A stretch of 64,000 bases of DNA from Cellulosimicrobium cellulans (GCF_024124905.1 NZ_JAMXST010000002.1:434001-498000), one strand, 5' to 3'; positions 26,144 to 34,898 are shown, numbered from the stretch's first letter. A program made the numbers and translations. The notes: generated by a model from the letters alone, not told the origin.

Positions 26144-27119
26144 GGGTGGACGCACCGACGAGCGGCCCGCGGCTCGCCGCGGGAGCGTCGGGGCCGTCGT
26201 CGGGCCCCGGGCGGTCGGCGTCTTCCGGCGGCGTGCCGCCGTCCTGGGCTCGCCGCCGCAACCGGCGCAGGACCCAGCGCACGACGAGCAGCACCGCTCC
26301 GGCGACCACGAGCCACGGGAGCAGGGCACCGAGGACGACGACGAGCCCGTTGAGCGTGGCGAGCAGGGCGTTCCAGCCGTTCTGCAGGCCCCCGAGGAAG
26401 CCGCCGGGGGCGAGCTGCTCGGCAGGCGCGACCTGCACGAGCGTGACGTGCAGGGTCGACATCGAGACCTGGTCCGTGAGCGCCGCCCGCTGCGACTGGA
26501 GCGACTCCAGCTCGGCCTGGCGCGTCGTGAGCTCCTGCTCCGCGGCGAGCAGGTCCGCGGTCGTGGCGGCGTCGCCCATGAGCGTGCGCAGCCGTTCGAC
26601 GGACGTCGTCAGGGCGTCGACGCGGGCGTCCAGGTCGCGCGCGGTCCCGGTCACGTCGACCGCCTCGATCGACAGGTCGCGCACCTCGCCCACCTGGTCG
26701 AGCGCGTCGACGGTGGCGGTCGTCTGCGCCGACGGCACGCGGATCGTGAGCTCGGCCGACGCGCGCGCGTCGCCCTCGGGCTCCGACTGCCGCCTGCCCT
26801 CGACCCGGCCGCCCGCGCTCTCCGCGAGGTCGGCGACCGCGTCGGCCGCCGCCGACGGGTCGGCGGCCACGACCGTGACCGACCCCGTGGTGACGATCTC
26901 CCGGTCGGCCGCGGCGACGGCGCCCTCGTCCCCGGGAGCGATCCCCGAGGACGCGTCGCCGGGGCCGTCGGCCGCGCCGCTCTCCGCGACCTCCGAGACC
27001 GCGCCGCCGTCGTCCACGGAGTACGACGCCATGTCGCCCGAGGCGGCGGAGCAGCCCGCCAGGAGGGCGCCGCCGAGCAGGAGCGCCACGACGACGGCGA
27101 AGGGGCGAGTGGTCCGCAT
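26136..27119 (-). CDS. DUF4349 domain-containing lipoprotein
   Basis: 327 residues. Lipobox LLAGC at about residues 19-23 anchors it to the outer face of the membrane. The DUF4349 domain contains REIVTTGSVTVVAADPSAAADAV, a repeat of strands with RVPSAQTTATVDALDQVGEV, and a central coiled coil (DLLAAEQELTTRQAELESLQSQ). Near the C terminus one hydrophobic segment (LNGLVVVLGALLPWLVVAGAVLLVVRW) and an Arg-rich, Pro/Asp-rich tail follow. The role of the family is not established. ATG 27119 has TACTCT 6 nt upstream. Confidence 0.85.
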   Translation of the reverse strand: MRTTRPFAVVVALLLGGALLAGCSAASGDMASYSVDDGGAVSEVAESGAADGPGDASSGIAPGDEGAVAAADREIVTTGSVTVVAADPSAAADAVADLAESAGGRVEGRRQSEPEGDARASAELTIRVPSAQTTATVDALDQVGEVRDLSIEAVDVTGTARDLDARVDALTTSVERLRTLMGDAATTADLLAAEQELTTRQAELESLQSQRAALTDQVSMSTLHVTLVQVAPAEQLAPGGFLGGLQNGWNALLATLNGLVVVLGALLPWLVVAGAVLLVVRWVLRRLRRRAQDGGTPPEDADRPGPDDGPDAPAASRGPLVGASTHD

Positions 27120-27125
27120 GCTGCG

Positions 27126-27131
27126 AGAGTA
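27126..27131 (-). promoter_or_regulatory. -10 box for the DUF4349 gene
   Basis: TACTCT on the minus strand, 6 nt (CGCAGC) from the ATG at 27119; leaderless spacing. Confidence 0.55.
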
Positions 27132-27269
27132 GGGGGCCAAGCGCGCGAACCGGACACCGGGCGCGACATCGTGACCGTCTTGTGAACTGGCCGTGATCCA
27201 ACCGCAGCGCGACGTCCCCGACCGTGGACGGCGGCGCGCTCCGGAGCCCCGGCACGGCAGGATGGTCGC

Positions 27270-28151
27270 GTGCTCGTGTGCTGCGGTCTCGTGACCCTCG
27301 ACGTCGTCCAGGTGGTCGACGCGCTGCCGCGTCCCGACGAGAAGGTCGTCGCGCGGTCGCTGTCCGCGACCTTCGGCGGGCCTGCCGCCAACGCCGCCGC
27401 GACGGCCGTCGCGCTCGGAGTCCCCACGCGGCTCGTCACCGCGGTCGGGGGCGGGCCGTTCGCCGCGGTCGTGCGGCGCGAGCTCGCGGACTGCGGGGTC
27501 GACCTGGTCGACGCCGCGGGGGAGGCGGCCGGCGGGCGCCTCGCCGTCTCGACCGTGCTCGTCACGGAAGGCACGGGCGAGCGCGCCGTCGTGAGCACCA
27601 ACGCGTCCGGGTTCGGCGATCTCGCCGCCCGCGCCACGGTCGACGGCCCGGGGCTCCTCGACGGCGTCGGGCCGGGTGACGTCCTGCTGCTGGACGGGCA
27701 CCTGCCGGGCCTCGCGCTCGAGATGGCTCGGCAGGCGCGCGAGCGGGGCGCGGCCGTCGTGCTCGACGGCGGGTCGTGGAAGCCGGACGCGGCCCGGATG
27801 ATCGGACTGTGCGACGCGGTGGTGGTGTCGGCGGACTTCCGGTCTCCGGGGGGCGGGGCGGGGGAGGTGCTCGCCGCGGTCGCGGCGCTCGGCCCGCGGT
27901 TCGTCGCCCGGACGCGCGGCCCGCGTCCCGTCGAGGTGCTCGACGCGGGGGAGCGCTACGAGCTCGCGGTCCCCGAGCCGGAGCGCGTCGTCGACACCCT
28001 CGGTGCGGGTGACGTGGTCCACGGCGCGTTCGCGGCGGCGGTGTCGCGCGGTGCGTCGTGGCGGGCCGCGCTCGAGCAGGCGGTCGTCGTGGCCTCGCGC
28101 TCGGTGGAGCATCCGGGCGCGCGGGGCTGGGTCGACGCGGCGACGTCCTGA
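27270..28151 (+). CDS. PfkB family carbohydrate kinase
   Basis: 293 residues, ribokinase fold. N-terminal GLVTLDVVQVV and the second-glycine block FGGPAANAAATAVALG match PfkB signature 1; the catalytic block DTLGAGDVVHGAF (signature 2, catalytic Asp in GAGD) is intact. It phosphorylates a sugar or nucleoside; the substrate is undetermined. Start GTG 27270 has CAGGAT at 6 nt. It lies directly before the amino-sugar locus on the same strand, but a hairpin and a separate promoter lie between, so operon membership is doubtful. Confidence 0.87.
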   Translation: MLVCCGLVTLDVVQVVDALPRPDEKVVARSLSATFGGPAANAAATAVALGVPTRLVTAVGGGPFAAVVRRELADCGVDLVDAAGEAAGGRLAVSTVLVTEGTGERAVVSTNASGFGDLAARATVDGPGLLDGVGPGDVLLLDGHLPGLALEMARQARERGAAVVLDGGSWKPDAARMIGLCDAVVVSADFRSPGGGAGEVLAAVAALGPRFVARTRGPRPVEVLDAGERYELAVPEPERVVDTLGAGDVVHGAFAAAVSRGASWRAALEQAVVVASRSVEHPGARGWVDAATS

Positions 28152-28174
28152 GGGGACGGGCGGGTCTACGGGCC

Positions 28175-28194
28175 ACCTGGGGCGGGACCCAGGT
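28175..28194 (+). terminator. Putative terminator of the PfkB gene
   Basis: ACCTGGG-GCGGGA-CCCAGGT, a 7-bp perfect stem 24 nt after the kinase stop, ahead of the ROK promoter. Confidence 0.45.
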
Positions 28195-28245
28195 CCCGCA
28201 GCGCGGGCCGATCGGCAACGTTTCGGTCACGAAGCCGCGAGAAAG

Positions 28246-28277
28246 TTGACAGCCACTTAGTAAAGGCAGTCTACTAA
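28246..28277 (+). promoter_or_regulatory. Promoter and palindromic operator of the ROK regulator
   Basis: A consensus -35 TTGACA (28246-28251) is followed at 18 nt by TCTACT (28270-28275). Overlapping it is the inverted repeat TTAGTA-AAGGCAGTC-TACTAA (28257-28277), a 21-bp operator of the kind bound by ROK/NagC repressors. The operator covers the spacer and -10, so binding would block transcription: probable autorepression relieved by an amino-sugar ligand. The ATG follows 5 nt after the operator with no Shine-Dalgarno. Confidence 0.7.
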
Positions 28278-28282
28278 CAAAC

Positions 28283-29443
28283 ATGACAACGGCAGTCACC
28301 GGGACCGGAGCACCGAGGAGGCGTCTGAGCACAGGGCTCAGGCCGACCTCGAAGGTGCTGCCCGAGCACGCTCGGGCCCACAACCGGTCCCTCGTGCTGC
28401 AGCACCTGTTCCACGAGGGACCCACCTCGCGCGCCGACCTGGCGCGCGCCACGTCCCTCACCCGGGTGACGATCTCGGACCTCGTGTCCGTGCTCATCGC
28501 GGAGGGCCTCGTCGAGGAGCTCGGCGTCCGCCCGGGCCAGCGCGTCGGCAAGCCCGCGATCCTCGTCGGGATGCGCACCAGCGCGTACCAGATCGTCTCC
28601 GTGGACCTCACCGACGACGAGGTGCTGCGCGGCGCCGTCCTCACGCTCACGGGCGACTTCGTCGTCCGGCAGAGCCTGGCGGTCGACGGCCGCACCGGCA
28701 CCGAGCTGGTCGACCTCCTCACACGCTTCTGCCGCGGCCTCATCGCGTCCGCCACCCAGCCGGTCATCGGCGTGGGGATCGGCTCGCCCGGCGTCGTCGA
28801 CGCCGAGGGTCGCGTCATCGAGGCGCCCAACCGCCGCTGGTACGACGTCCCGCTCGCCGCGCAGCTCACCGAGCGGCTCGGCCTCGCGGTCCACGTGGCC
28901 AACGACGCGAACATCGCCGCGCTCGGCGAGTTCACGTTCGGCGGCGCGGCCGGTGACGGCCTGCTCGTCCTCACTGTGGGCGAGGGCGTGGGCGCCGGGA
29001 TCATGGTCGACGGCGCACGGGTGCGCGGGCACGCGGACGCGGCCGGCGAGCTGGGTCACGTGACCGTCGTCGACGACGGCGAGCCGTGCGCCTGCGGGCG
29101 CCGCGGCTGCCTGGAGACCGTCCTGTCCGTGCCGGCGCTGCGCCGCGCGGTGGACGGGCTCGACACCGAGGCTTCCGACGCCGTCCTGGCGTCGGTGGGC
29201 AGGACGCTGGGCATCGCTCTGGCACCTGTCGTCAGTGCGCTCAACCTCGCGGAGGTGCTCGTCAGCGGTCCTGCGGACCTGCTCGACGGGCCTCTGCGCG
29301 AGGCGGCGTTCGAGACCATCCGCTCCCGCACGATGCCGGTCATCGGCAGCGGGCTCCAGGTGCGGATGGCCACGCTCGACGAAGACGTCGTCCTTGCCGG
29401 GGCAGCCGTCCTCGTCCTGTCCGGACAGCTGGGGGTCTCATGA
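28283..29443 (+). CDS. ROK family transcriptional regulator (NagC/XylR type)
   Basis: 386 residues. A winged HTH at 30-90 (LFHEGPTSRADLARATSLTRVTIS... IAEGLVEELGV) is followed by the ROK domain: GVGIGSPGVVDAEG, ANDANIAALGEFTFGGAAG, and the zinc motif GELGHVTVVDDG...CACGRRGCLETV with Cys-x-Cys-x4-Cys-x2-Glu spacing. It likely represses the amino-sugar genes downstream and itself. About 198 bp separate it from the binding-protein gene. Confidence 0.88.
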   Translation: MTTAVTGTGAPRRRLSTGLRPTSKVLPEHARAHNRSLVLQHLFHEGPTSRADLARATSLTRVTISDLVSVLIAEGLVEELGVRPGQRVGKPAILVGMRTSAYQIVSVDLTDDEVLRGAVLTLTGDFVVRQSLAVDGRTGTELVDLLTRFCRGLIASATQPVIGVGIGSPGVVDAEGRVIEAPNRRWYDVPLAAQLTERLGLAVHVANDANIAALGEFTFGGAAGDGLLVLTVGEGVGAGIMVDGARVRGHADAAGELGHVTVVDDGEPCACGRRGCLETVLSVPALRRAVDGLDTEASDAVLASVGRTLGIALAPVVSALNLAEVLVSGPADLLDGPLREAAFETIRSRTMPVIGSGLQVRMATLDEDVVLAGAAVLVLSGQLGVS

Positions 29444-29641
29444 GCCGACGACGCTCGGACTGACCCCCACCGCCCGACCGGGGCCGGGCCCGCCCCAGCC
29501 CCTCAGACCTCCTGGGGAACCCCAGAGCAGCACCCCCAGGAACGCAGTACCCCTGCATGCGCTCGATTACGCAGGACTCCTGCCACACCTCCGGTGGCGT
29601 CACCGACGCCGCCACCAAGAATCACCGAGAGGAAGCACCCA

Positions 29642-30955
29642 GTGAAGAGGAACCGTCTCGTCGTCGCCTCCGTGGCGTCGACGATCACCCTGGCGCTCGC
29701 GCTGACCGCCTGCAGCACCGGCGGCGGCAGCGACGACAACGGCTCCGGCGAGACCGAGGCTGCGACCGGCGACATCCGCGTCTGGCTCAACGGCTCGGAC
29801 ACGCCCGACGCCGCCCGTGACTACCTGAAGACGACCTTCGAGAAGGAGAACCCGGGCAGCACCCTCACGATCGAGGAGCAGTCCTGGACCGGTCTCGTCG
29901 ACAAGCTCACCACGTCGCTCTCCGGGTCGGACAGCCCGGACGTCGTCGAGGTCGGCAACACGCAGTCCCCGGCGTTCACGTCCGCGGGCTACTTCCGTGA
30001 GATCACCGCGGAGGAGTTCGAGTCCCTGGGCGGCGACGACCTGCTCCCCGGCTTCGTCGAGGCCGGCGACTGGGACGGCAAGCACTACGCCCTGCCGTAC
30101 TACGCGGGCTCGCGTGCGGTGTTCTACACGCCGCAGGTGACCGGCGGCGCGGAGATCCCGGCGACGCTCGACGACTACGTCGCGAGCGCGAAGGCGCTGA
30201 CCACGGACACCGTCTCGGGCGTGTACTGGCCCGGCCAGGACTGGTACAACGCTCTCCCGTTCATCTGGGAGAACGGTGGCTTCATCGCCGAGCAGAACGC
30301 CGACTCGGGCGAGTGGGAGGCGGGCTTCTCGACCGAGGGCGGCCTCGCCGGCCTGGCTCAGGTCCAGGACCTCATGACCACGGCGTCGCACGCCCCGAAG
30401 GACGGTCAGGAGACCGACCTCCAGGTGCCGTTCTGCGAGGGCACGGTCGCGTACGTGTCGGCTCCGACCTGGATCGCCGGAACGATCAAGTCCCCGCAGG
30501 CGCCGGAGGACCCGAACGCGACGCCTGGCTGCGTCGAGACCTACGGCTCCGACCTCGCGGCGTTCCCGCTCCCGGGCAAGACCGCCGGTGAGCCGGCGGC
30601 CGTCTTCGCCGGTGGCTCGAACATCGCCGTGGCCCAGAAGTCGAACAACCCCGAGCTCGCGTACAAGGCGTTCGAGATCATGATGAGCGACGAGTACCAG
30701 ACGATCCTCGCCCAGGCGAACATGATCCCGGCGAAGAAGTCCCTCGCGAGCGAGGTGCCGCAGGAGGACCCGATCGCCCAGGCCGGTGTCGCGGCCGCGC
30801 AGAACGCGCGCCTCACCCCGCCGTCGCCCAAGTGGGCCGACGTCGAGGCGCAGAACGTGCTCCAGACCGCCTTCACGCGGATCGCCAACGGTGACGACGT
30901 GAACACCGTCGCCAAGGACCTGGACGCGAAGATCGAGGAGATCCTCAACAGCTGA
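29642..30955 (+). CDS. Extracellular solute-binding lipoprotein of a sugar ABC transporter
   Basis: 437 residues, cluster-B/MalE-like. Signal sequence with lipobox LTAC at about 22-25, a Gly/Ser linker, then IRVWLNGSDTPDAARDYL and the usual interdomain segments (SPDVVEVGNTQSPAFTSAGY, ALPYYAGSRAVFYTPQ, WPGQDWYNALPFIWENGG). GAGAGGAAG precedes the GTG. Context (ROK regulator, ROK kinase, NagB) points to N-acetylglucosamine, chitobiose or a related amino sugar; this is inference. No ATPase gene is in the locus, so a shared MsiK-type ATPase elsewhere is expected. Confidence 0.88.
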   Translation: MKRNRLVVASVASTITLALALTACSTGGGSDDNGSGETEAATGDIRVWLNGSDTPDAARDYLKTTFEKENPGSTLTIEEQSWTGLVDKLTTSLSGSDSPDVVEVGNTQSPAFTSAGYFREITAEEFESLGGDDLLPGFVEAGDWDGKHYALPYYAGSRAVFYTPQVTGGAEIPATLDDYVASAKALTTDTVSGVYWPGQDWYNALPFIWENGGFIAEQNADSGEWEAGFSTEGGLAGLAQVQDLMTTASHAPKDGQETDLQVPFCEGTVAYVSAPTWIAGTIKSPQAPEDPNATPGCVETYGSDLAAFPLPGKTAGEPAAVFAGGSNIAVAQKSNNPELAYKAFEIMMSDEYQTILAQANMIPAKKSLASEVPQEDPIAQAGVAAAQNARLTPPSPKWADVEAQNVLQTAFTRIANGDDVNTVAKDLDAKIEEILNS

Positions 30956-30961
30956 GCCCGT

Positions 30962-31096
30962 CCGGTGGCGCCCGGCTCGTCCGGGCGCCACCGGAGGCTC
31001 GAGCCGTCAGGGGTGGGGTCTCCTCGTGGGAGCCCCCACCCCTTCCCATGACGGGCCGTCGGCACGTCCCCGCGCACCACCGCGCACCCCTGACGG
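30962..31096 (+). promoter_or_regulatory. Intercistronic stem-loops with alternative pairing before the permease genes
   Basis: Stem 1: CCGGTGGCGCCCGG / CCGGGCGCCACCGG (30962-30975 with 30981-30994), 14 bp perfect. Stem 2: GGGGTGGGG (31010-31018) with CCCCACCCC (31034-31042) plus inner CTCC/GGAG pairs. Stem 3, exclusive with stem 2: CCGTCAGGGGTG (31004-31015) is exactly complementary to CACCCCTGACGG (31085-31096), whose end touches the ribosome site GGAGTGAGGA of the first permease. This could hold binding-protein mRNA stable and limit permease translation. Confidence 0.65.
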
Positions 31097-31105
31097 AGTG
31101 AGGAA

Positions 31106-32062
31106 ATGAGCTCAACCACCCTCGAACCCCGCACCGAGCGCCCCGGCGCGCCCGTGCGCCCCCCCAAGAAGCGGCGTCCACCGGTCCTGCCCTGGACGCT
31201 CCTCGTCCCCAGCCTCGTCGTGCTGGGGGTGCTGGTCGGGTACCCGATCGTCCGACTGATCGTCATGTCGTTCCAGGAGTACGAGCGGGCCCAGCTCATG
31301 GGCCAGCCCGCCGAGTGGGTCGGCTTCGACAACTACGTCCAGGTCCTCACGGACGTCGACGGCTTCTGGACCGTGCTGCTGCGCAGCTTCTTCTTCATGG
31401 TCGTCTGCGTCGCGCTCACGATGCTCCTGGGCACGCTCATCGCTCTGCTCATGATGCGGCTCGGCAAGGGCTTCCGCCTGCTGGTCTCGGTCGGCCTGCT
31501 CCTCGCCTGGGCCATGCCCGCTCTCGCCGCGACGATCGTCTGGGGCTGGATCTTCGACACCCAGTACGGCGTGATCAACAACCTCCTGACGAAGATCACC
31601 GGCGACAACTGGATGGGCCACTCGTGGCTCCTCAACCCGCTCCAGTTCTTCCTCATCGCCACGATCGTCATCGTCTGGGGAGCGGTCCCGTTCGTCGCCT
31701 TCACGATGTACGCGGGCCTGACGCAGATCCCCGGCGAGGTGCTCGAGGCCGCGCAGCTCGACGGCGCGGGTCCGGTCCAGCGCTTCCGTCTCATCATGAT
31801 CCCCTACGTGCGCAGCATCATCACGGTGCTCATCGTGCTGTCGATCATCTGGGACCTGCGGGTGTTCACACAGATCTACGCACTCCAGGGCGTGGGCGGT
31901 GACCGCGAGAAGACGAACACCATCGGCGTGTACATCTACCAGATGGGTATGGCGCAGGGGCACTACGGGCTGGCCAGCGCGATCTCGGTGATCTTCGTCT
32001 TCATCATGCTCGCCATCTCCTTCTACTACGTGCGTCAGACGATCCGGGAGGAAGAACTGTGA
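31106..32062 (+). CDS. Sugar ABC transporter permease (MalF-like)
   Basis: 318 residues with six helices, the first being LLVPSLVVLGVLVGYPIVRLIVMS. The cytoplasmic EAA loop that docks the ATPase is EVLEAAQLDGAGPVQRFRLIMIP, followed by helix 5/6. It pairs with the next gene product; their genes overlap by 4 bp. ATG 31106 follows GGAGTGAGGAA. Confidence 0.92.
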   Translation: MSSTTLEPRTERPGAPVRPPKKRRPPVLPWTLLVPSLVVLGVLVGYPIVRLIVMSFQEYERAQLMGQPAEWVGFDNYVQVLTDVDGFWTVLLRSFFFMVVCVALTMLLGTLIALLMMRLGKGFRLLVSVGLLLAWAMPALAATIVWGWIFDTQYGVINNLLTKITGDNWMGHSWLLNPLQFFLIATIVIVWGAVPFVAFTMYAGLTQIPGEVLEAAQLDGAGPVQRFRLIMIPYVRSIITVLIVLSIIWDLRVFTQIYALQGVGGDREKTNTIGVYIYQMGMAQGHYGLASAISVIFVFIMLAISFYYVRQTIREEEL

Positions 32063-32991
32063 GCACCATCTCGACCACCCCCCGGGCCGCGGTACGTCAC
32101 GCCTCGGTCGCGGGCAAGCCGACGCAGCGCAAGAACCGCGAGACGCAGCGCAAGAAGGCCGCCAACGTCGGCTTCGCGATCATCGCGATCATCGTCTTCG
32201 TGGCCTCGATCTTCCCGGTCTACTGGATGATCAACACCTCGTTCCTGCCGTCGAGCCTCATCCGCGGCACGGACCTCCACTTCTTCCCGACGCCGGACGT
32301 CTTCACCCTGAACAACTACGTGTCGGCGTGGACCGACACCTCGCGCGCCCCGCTGCCGCCGGCGATGGGGAACTCGATCATGGTGACGTTCTTCACCCTC
32401 GTCATCGCGATGGTGCTCGGCTTCCTCGCGTCGCTCGCGGTCACGCGGTTCCGGTTCAAGGGTCGTCGCGCCTTCATCATCGCGGTCCTCGTGGTCCAGA
32501 TGATCCCGGGCGAGGCGATGATGATCTCGATCTTCCGGATCATCGACGGCTGGCAGATGCTCAACACGATCGTCGGTCTGGGCATCGTGTACGTGTCCGG
32601 CGTGCTGCCGTTCACGATCTGGACGCTGCGCGGGTTCGTCAACGGCGTGCCCGCCGAGCTCGAGGAGGCCGCCATGATCGACGGCTGCTCGCGCGGCAGG
32701 GCGTTCTGGAAGATCACGTTCCCGCTCCTCGCCCCGGGCCTCGTCGCGACGGGCGTGTTCGCCTTCATCCAGGCGTGGAACGAGTTCGTCATGGCGCTGA
32801 TCATCATGAACCGCCCCGAGTCGATGACGCTGCCCGTGTGGCTGCGGACGTTCCAGCAGGCGACCCAGGCGACCAACTGGGGAGCCCTCATGGCAGGTTC
32901 GGTGATCATCGCCGTTCCCGTGGTGGTCTTCTTCCTCATCGTCCAGGGTCGGATGACCGGTGGTCTCGTCTCGGGTGCGGTGAAGGGCTGA
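32059..32991 (+). CDS. Sugar ABC transporter permease (MalG-like)
   Basis: 310 residues, six helices, long basic N-terminal tail. EAA loop: ELEEAAMIDGCSRGRAFWKITFP. C-terminal block FIQAWNEFVMALIIMNRPE is typical of the MalG subfamily. GTGA overlap with the partner permease. Confidence 0.92.
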   Translation: MSTISTTPRAAVRHASVAGKPTQRKNRETQRKKAANVGFAIIAIIVFVASIFPVYWMINTSFLPSSLIRGTDLHFFPTPDVFTLNNYVSAWTDTSRAPLPPAMGNSIMVTFFTLVIAMVLGFLASLAVTRFRFKGRRAFIIAVLVVQMIPGEAMMISIFRIIDGWQMLNTIVGLGIVYVSGVLPFTIWTLRGFVNGVPAELEEAAMIDGCSRGRAFWKITFPLLAPGLVATGVFAFIQAWNEFVMALIIMNRPESMTLPVWLRTFQQATQATNWGALMAGSVIIAVPVVVFFLIVQGRMTGGLVSGAVKG

Positions 32992-32992
32992 C

Positions 32993-34021
32993 GTGAGCGA
33001 CCTGAGCACGGCTGCCTCGCTGAACGGCGAGGCAGCCGCAGCCCTGGCCGGACGCTCCGGCCCCGAGGACACGTCGCGGTGCGACGGCTCGGGGACCGGG
33101 AGCGCGGTCGGTCTCGACATCGGCGGGACCAAGGTGCTCGCCGCCTTCCTCGGGCCCGACGGCGTCGCGCGGGAGACCCTGCGCCTGCCGACGGTGCGCG
33201 GGCCGCAGGGCGTCGTGTCCAGCGCGGCCCGTGCCGTCCGCGAGGTGGTGCGCCGCGCGGGTGCCGAGCTCGAGGACGTCGACGGCGTCGGCGTCGGCGT
33301 GCCGGGACTGGTGGACCCCGAGGACGGCTCGGTCATGCACGCCGTCAACCTCGGCATCGAGGGTGGGCGCTTCGCGCTCGCCGAGGCGCTGTCGGCGGAG
33401 CTCGGTGGTGTCCCGGTCCAGGTCGACAACGACCTCAACGTCGCCGCGCTCGGTGCGTCGCACCTGCGCGGGGACGACGGGTCGGACCTCGCGTTCCTCG
33501 CGCTGGGGACCGGTCTCGCTGCCGGGATCGTGCTGGGTGGTGAGCTGCGGCGGGGCGTGAGCGGCGCGGCGGGCGAGATCGGGCACATCCCGATCGACCC
33601 GCACGGGCCCGAGTGCGCGTGCGGCCAGCGGGGGTGCGTCGAGGTCTACGCCTCCGGCTCCGCGGTGTCCGCGCGGTGGCCGTCGCGCCACGGTCGACCC
33701 GCGCCGGCGGAGCTCTTCGAGGCGGCCGCCGCGGGCGACCCGGAGGCGATCCGGATCAAGGACGAGTTCGCGTCCGCCGTCGCCTCGGCGGTGCGGATCC
33801 TCGAGCTGACGGTCGACGTCCGTCACGTCGTGCTCGGCGGCGGCGTGTCCGCCCTGGGGCAGCCGCTCCTCGACGCCGTGCGCGCTGCGCTCGACGCGCA
33901 GTCGAGCACGTCCCCGTTCCTGTCCTCGTTGCGTCTCGCCGAGCGGGTCTCGCTCGCTCCGGCGGACGTCCCCGTCGCCGCGGTGGGCGCTGCCCTCGTC
34001 GGCCGTCGAAAGGTGAAGTGA
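32993..34021 (+). CDS. ROK family sugar kinase
   Basis: 342 residues including a 35-residue Ala/Ser-rich head. ATP-binding GLDIGGTKVLAAFLG, substrate block VDNDLNVAALGASHLRG with the catalytic Asp, and the zinc/ROK block GEIGHIPIDPHGPECACGQRGCVE are present. There is no HTH, so this is a kinase, probably for N-acetylglucosamine or glucosamine given the adjacent nagB. The GTG is 2 nt after the permease stop; the stop shares a base with the nagB ATG (TGATG). Confidence 0.88.
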   Translation: MSDLSTAASLNGEAAAALAGRSGPEDTSRCDGSGTGSAVGLDIGGTKVLAAFLGPDGVARETLRLPTVRGPQGVVSSAARAVREVVRRAGAELEDVDGVGVGVPGLVDPEDGSVMHAVNLGIEGGRFALAEALSAELGGVPVQVDNDLNVAALGASHLRGDDGSDLAFLALGTGLAAGIVLGGELRRGVSGAAGEIGHIPIDPHGPECACGQRGCVEVYASGSAVSARWPSRHGRPAPAELFEAAAAGDPEAIRIKDEFASAVASAVRILELTVDVRHVVLGGGVSALGQPLLDAVRAALDAQSSTSPFLSSLRLAERVSLAPADVPVAAVGAALVGRRKVK

Positions 34022-34803
34022 TGGAGGTCGTGATCGCTCCGGCGGAGCGGTTGGCGGTGCTGGCTGCGGACGCGATCGAGAAGGTGGTGCGGTCGCGGCC
34101 GGAGTCGGTGCTGGGGCTGGCGACGGGTTCGTCGCCGCTGAAGGTGTACGACGAGCTGGCGCGGCGCCATCGTGAGGGCGGGTTGTCGTTCGCGGGTGTC
34201 AAGGCGTTCATGCTGGACGAGTACGTGGGCCTGCCGGTGGAGCATCCGGAGCGGTACCGGAACGTGATCGAGACGGAGATCGCCTCGCGGGTGGACTTCG
34301 CCCCGGGCGCGGTGCAGGGACCGGACGGCAACGCCGAGGACCTGGTCGCGGCGTGCGCGGCGTACGAGGAGGCGATCGCGGGGGCCGGGGGCGTGGACCT
34401 GCAGATCCTGGGGATCGGGACGGACGGCCACATCGCGTTCAACGAGCCGGGGTCGTCGCTGGCGTCGCGGACGCGGATCAAGACGTTGACGGCGCAGACC
34501 CGCGAGGACAACGCGCGGTTCTTCGGCGACGACGTGGAGCGGGTGCCGCGGCACTGCCTGACGCAGGGGCTGGCGACGATCATGTCGGCGCGGCACCTGG
34601 TGCTGCTGGCGACGGGCAAGGGCAAGGCGGAGGCGGTGCACCAGCTCGTGGAGGGTCCGATCTCGGCGTTGTGGCCCGCGACGATCATGCAGATGCACCC
34701 GCACGCGACGGTCCTGGTCGACGACGCGGCGGCCTCGCGCCTGCAGCTCGGGGACTACTACCGCCAGACGTACGCGTCCAAGCCGGACTGGCAGGGCCTG
34801 TAG
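34021..34803 (+). CDS. nagB: Glucosamine-6-phosphate deaminase
   Basis: 260 residues, the usual length. Converts glucosamine-6-phosphate to fructose-6-phosphate and ammonia. Key blocks: LGLATGSSPLKVYDEL, FMLDEYVGLP (catalytic Asp66/Glu67), GIGTDGHIAFNEPGSSL (Asp135, His137) and MSARHLVLLATGKGKAEAVHQLVEG. It completes the amino-sugar pathway apart from NagA deacetylase, which is not in the window. Codon choice is distinct: Val and Leu are mostly GTG/CTG with some TTG, whereas flanking genes favour GTC/CTC, so this gene may have a different history. Confidence 0.95.
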   Translation: MEVVIAPAERLAVLAADAIEKVVRSRPESVLGLATGSSPLKVYDELARRHREGGLSFAGVKAFMLDEYVGLPVEHPERYRNVIETEIASRVDFAPGAVQGPDGNAEDLVAACAAYEEAIAGAGGVDLQILGIGTDGHIAFNEPGSSLASRTRIKTLTAQTREDNARFFGDDVERVPRHCLTQGLATIMSARHLVLLATGKGKAEAVHQLVEGPISALWPATIMQMHPHATVLVDDAAASRLQLGDYYRQTYASKPDWQGL

Positions 34804-34851
34804 ACCCTCCGCCGATGAACTCTCGTGGGCCGTGGCCCGCGAGGCACAGCC

Positions 34852-34898
34852 GCCCGCCGGCGCGCGGTCCACGCCCCTGGACCGCCGCGCCGGCGGGC
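34852..34898 (+). terminator. Terminator of the amino-sugar operon
   Basis: A stem of about 20 bp (34852-34871 with 34878-34898; one bulged C, loop CGCCCC) lies 50 nt after nagB and is followed by CTCTCTCGTCTTTCG, the most T-rich tail of any hairpin in the window. Confidence 0.8.
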
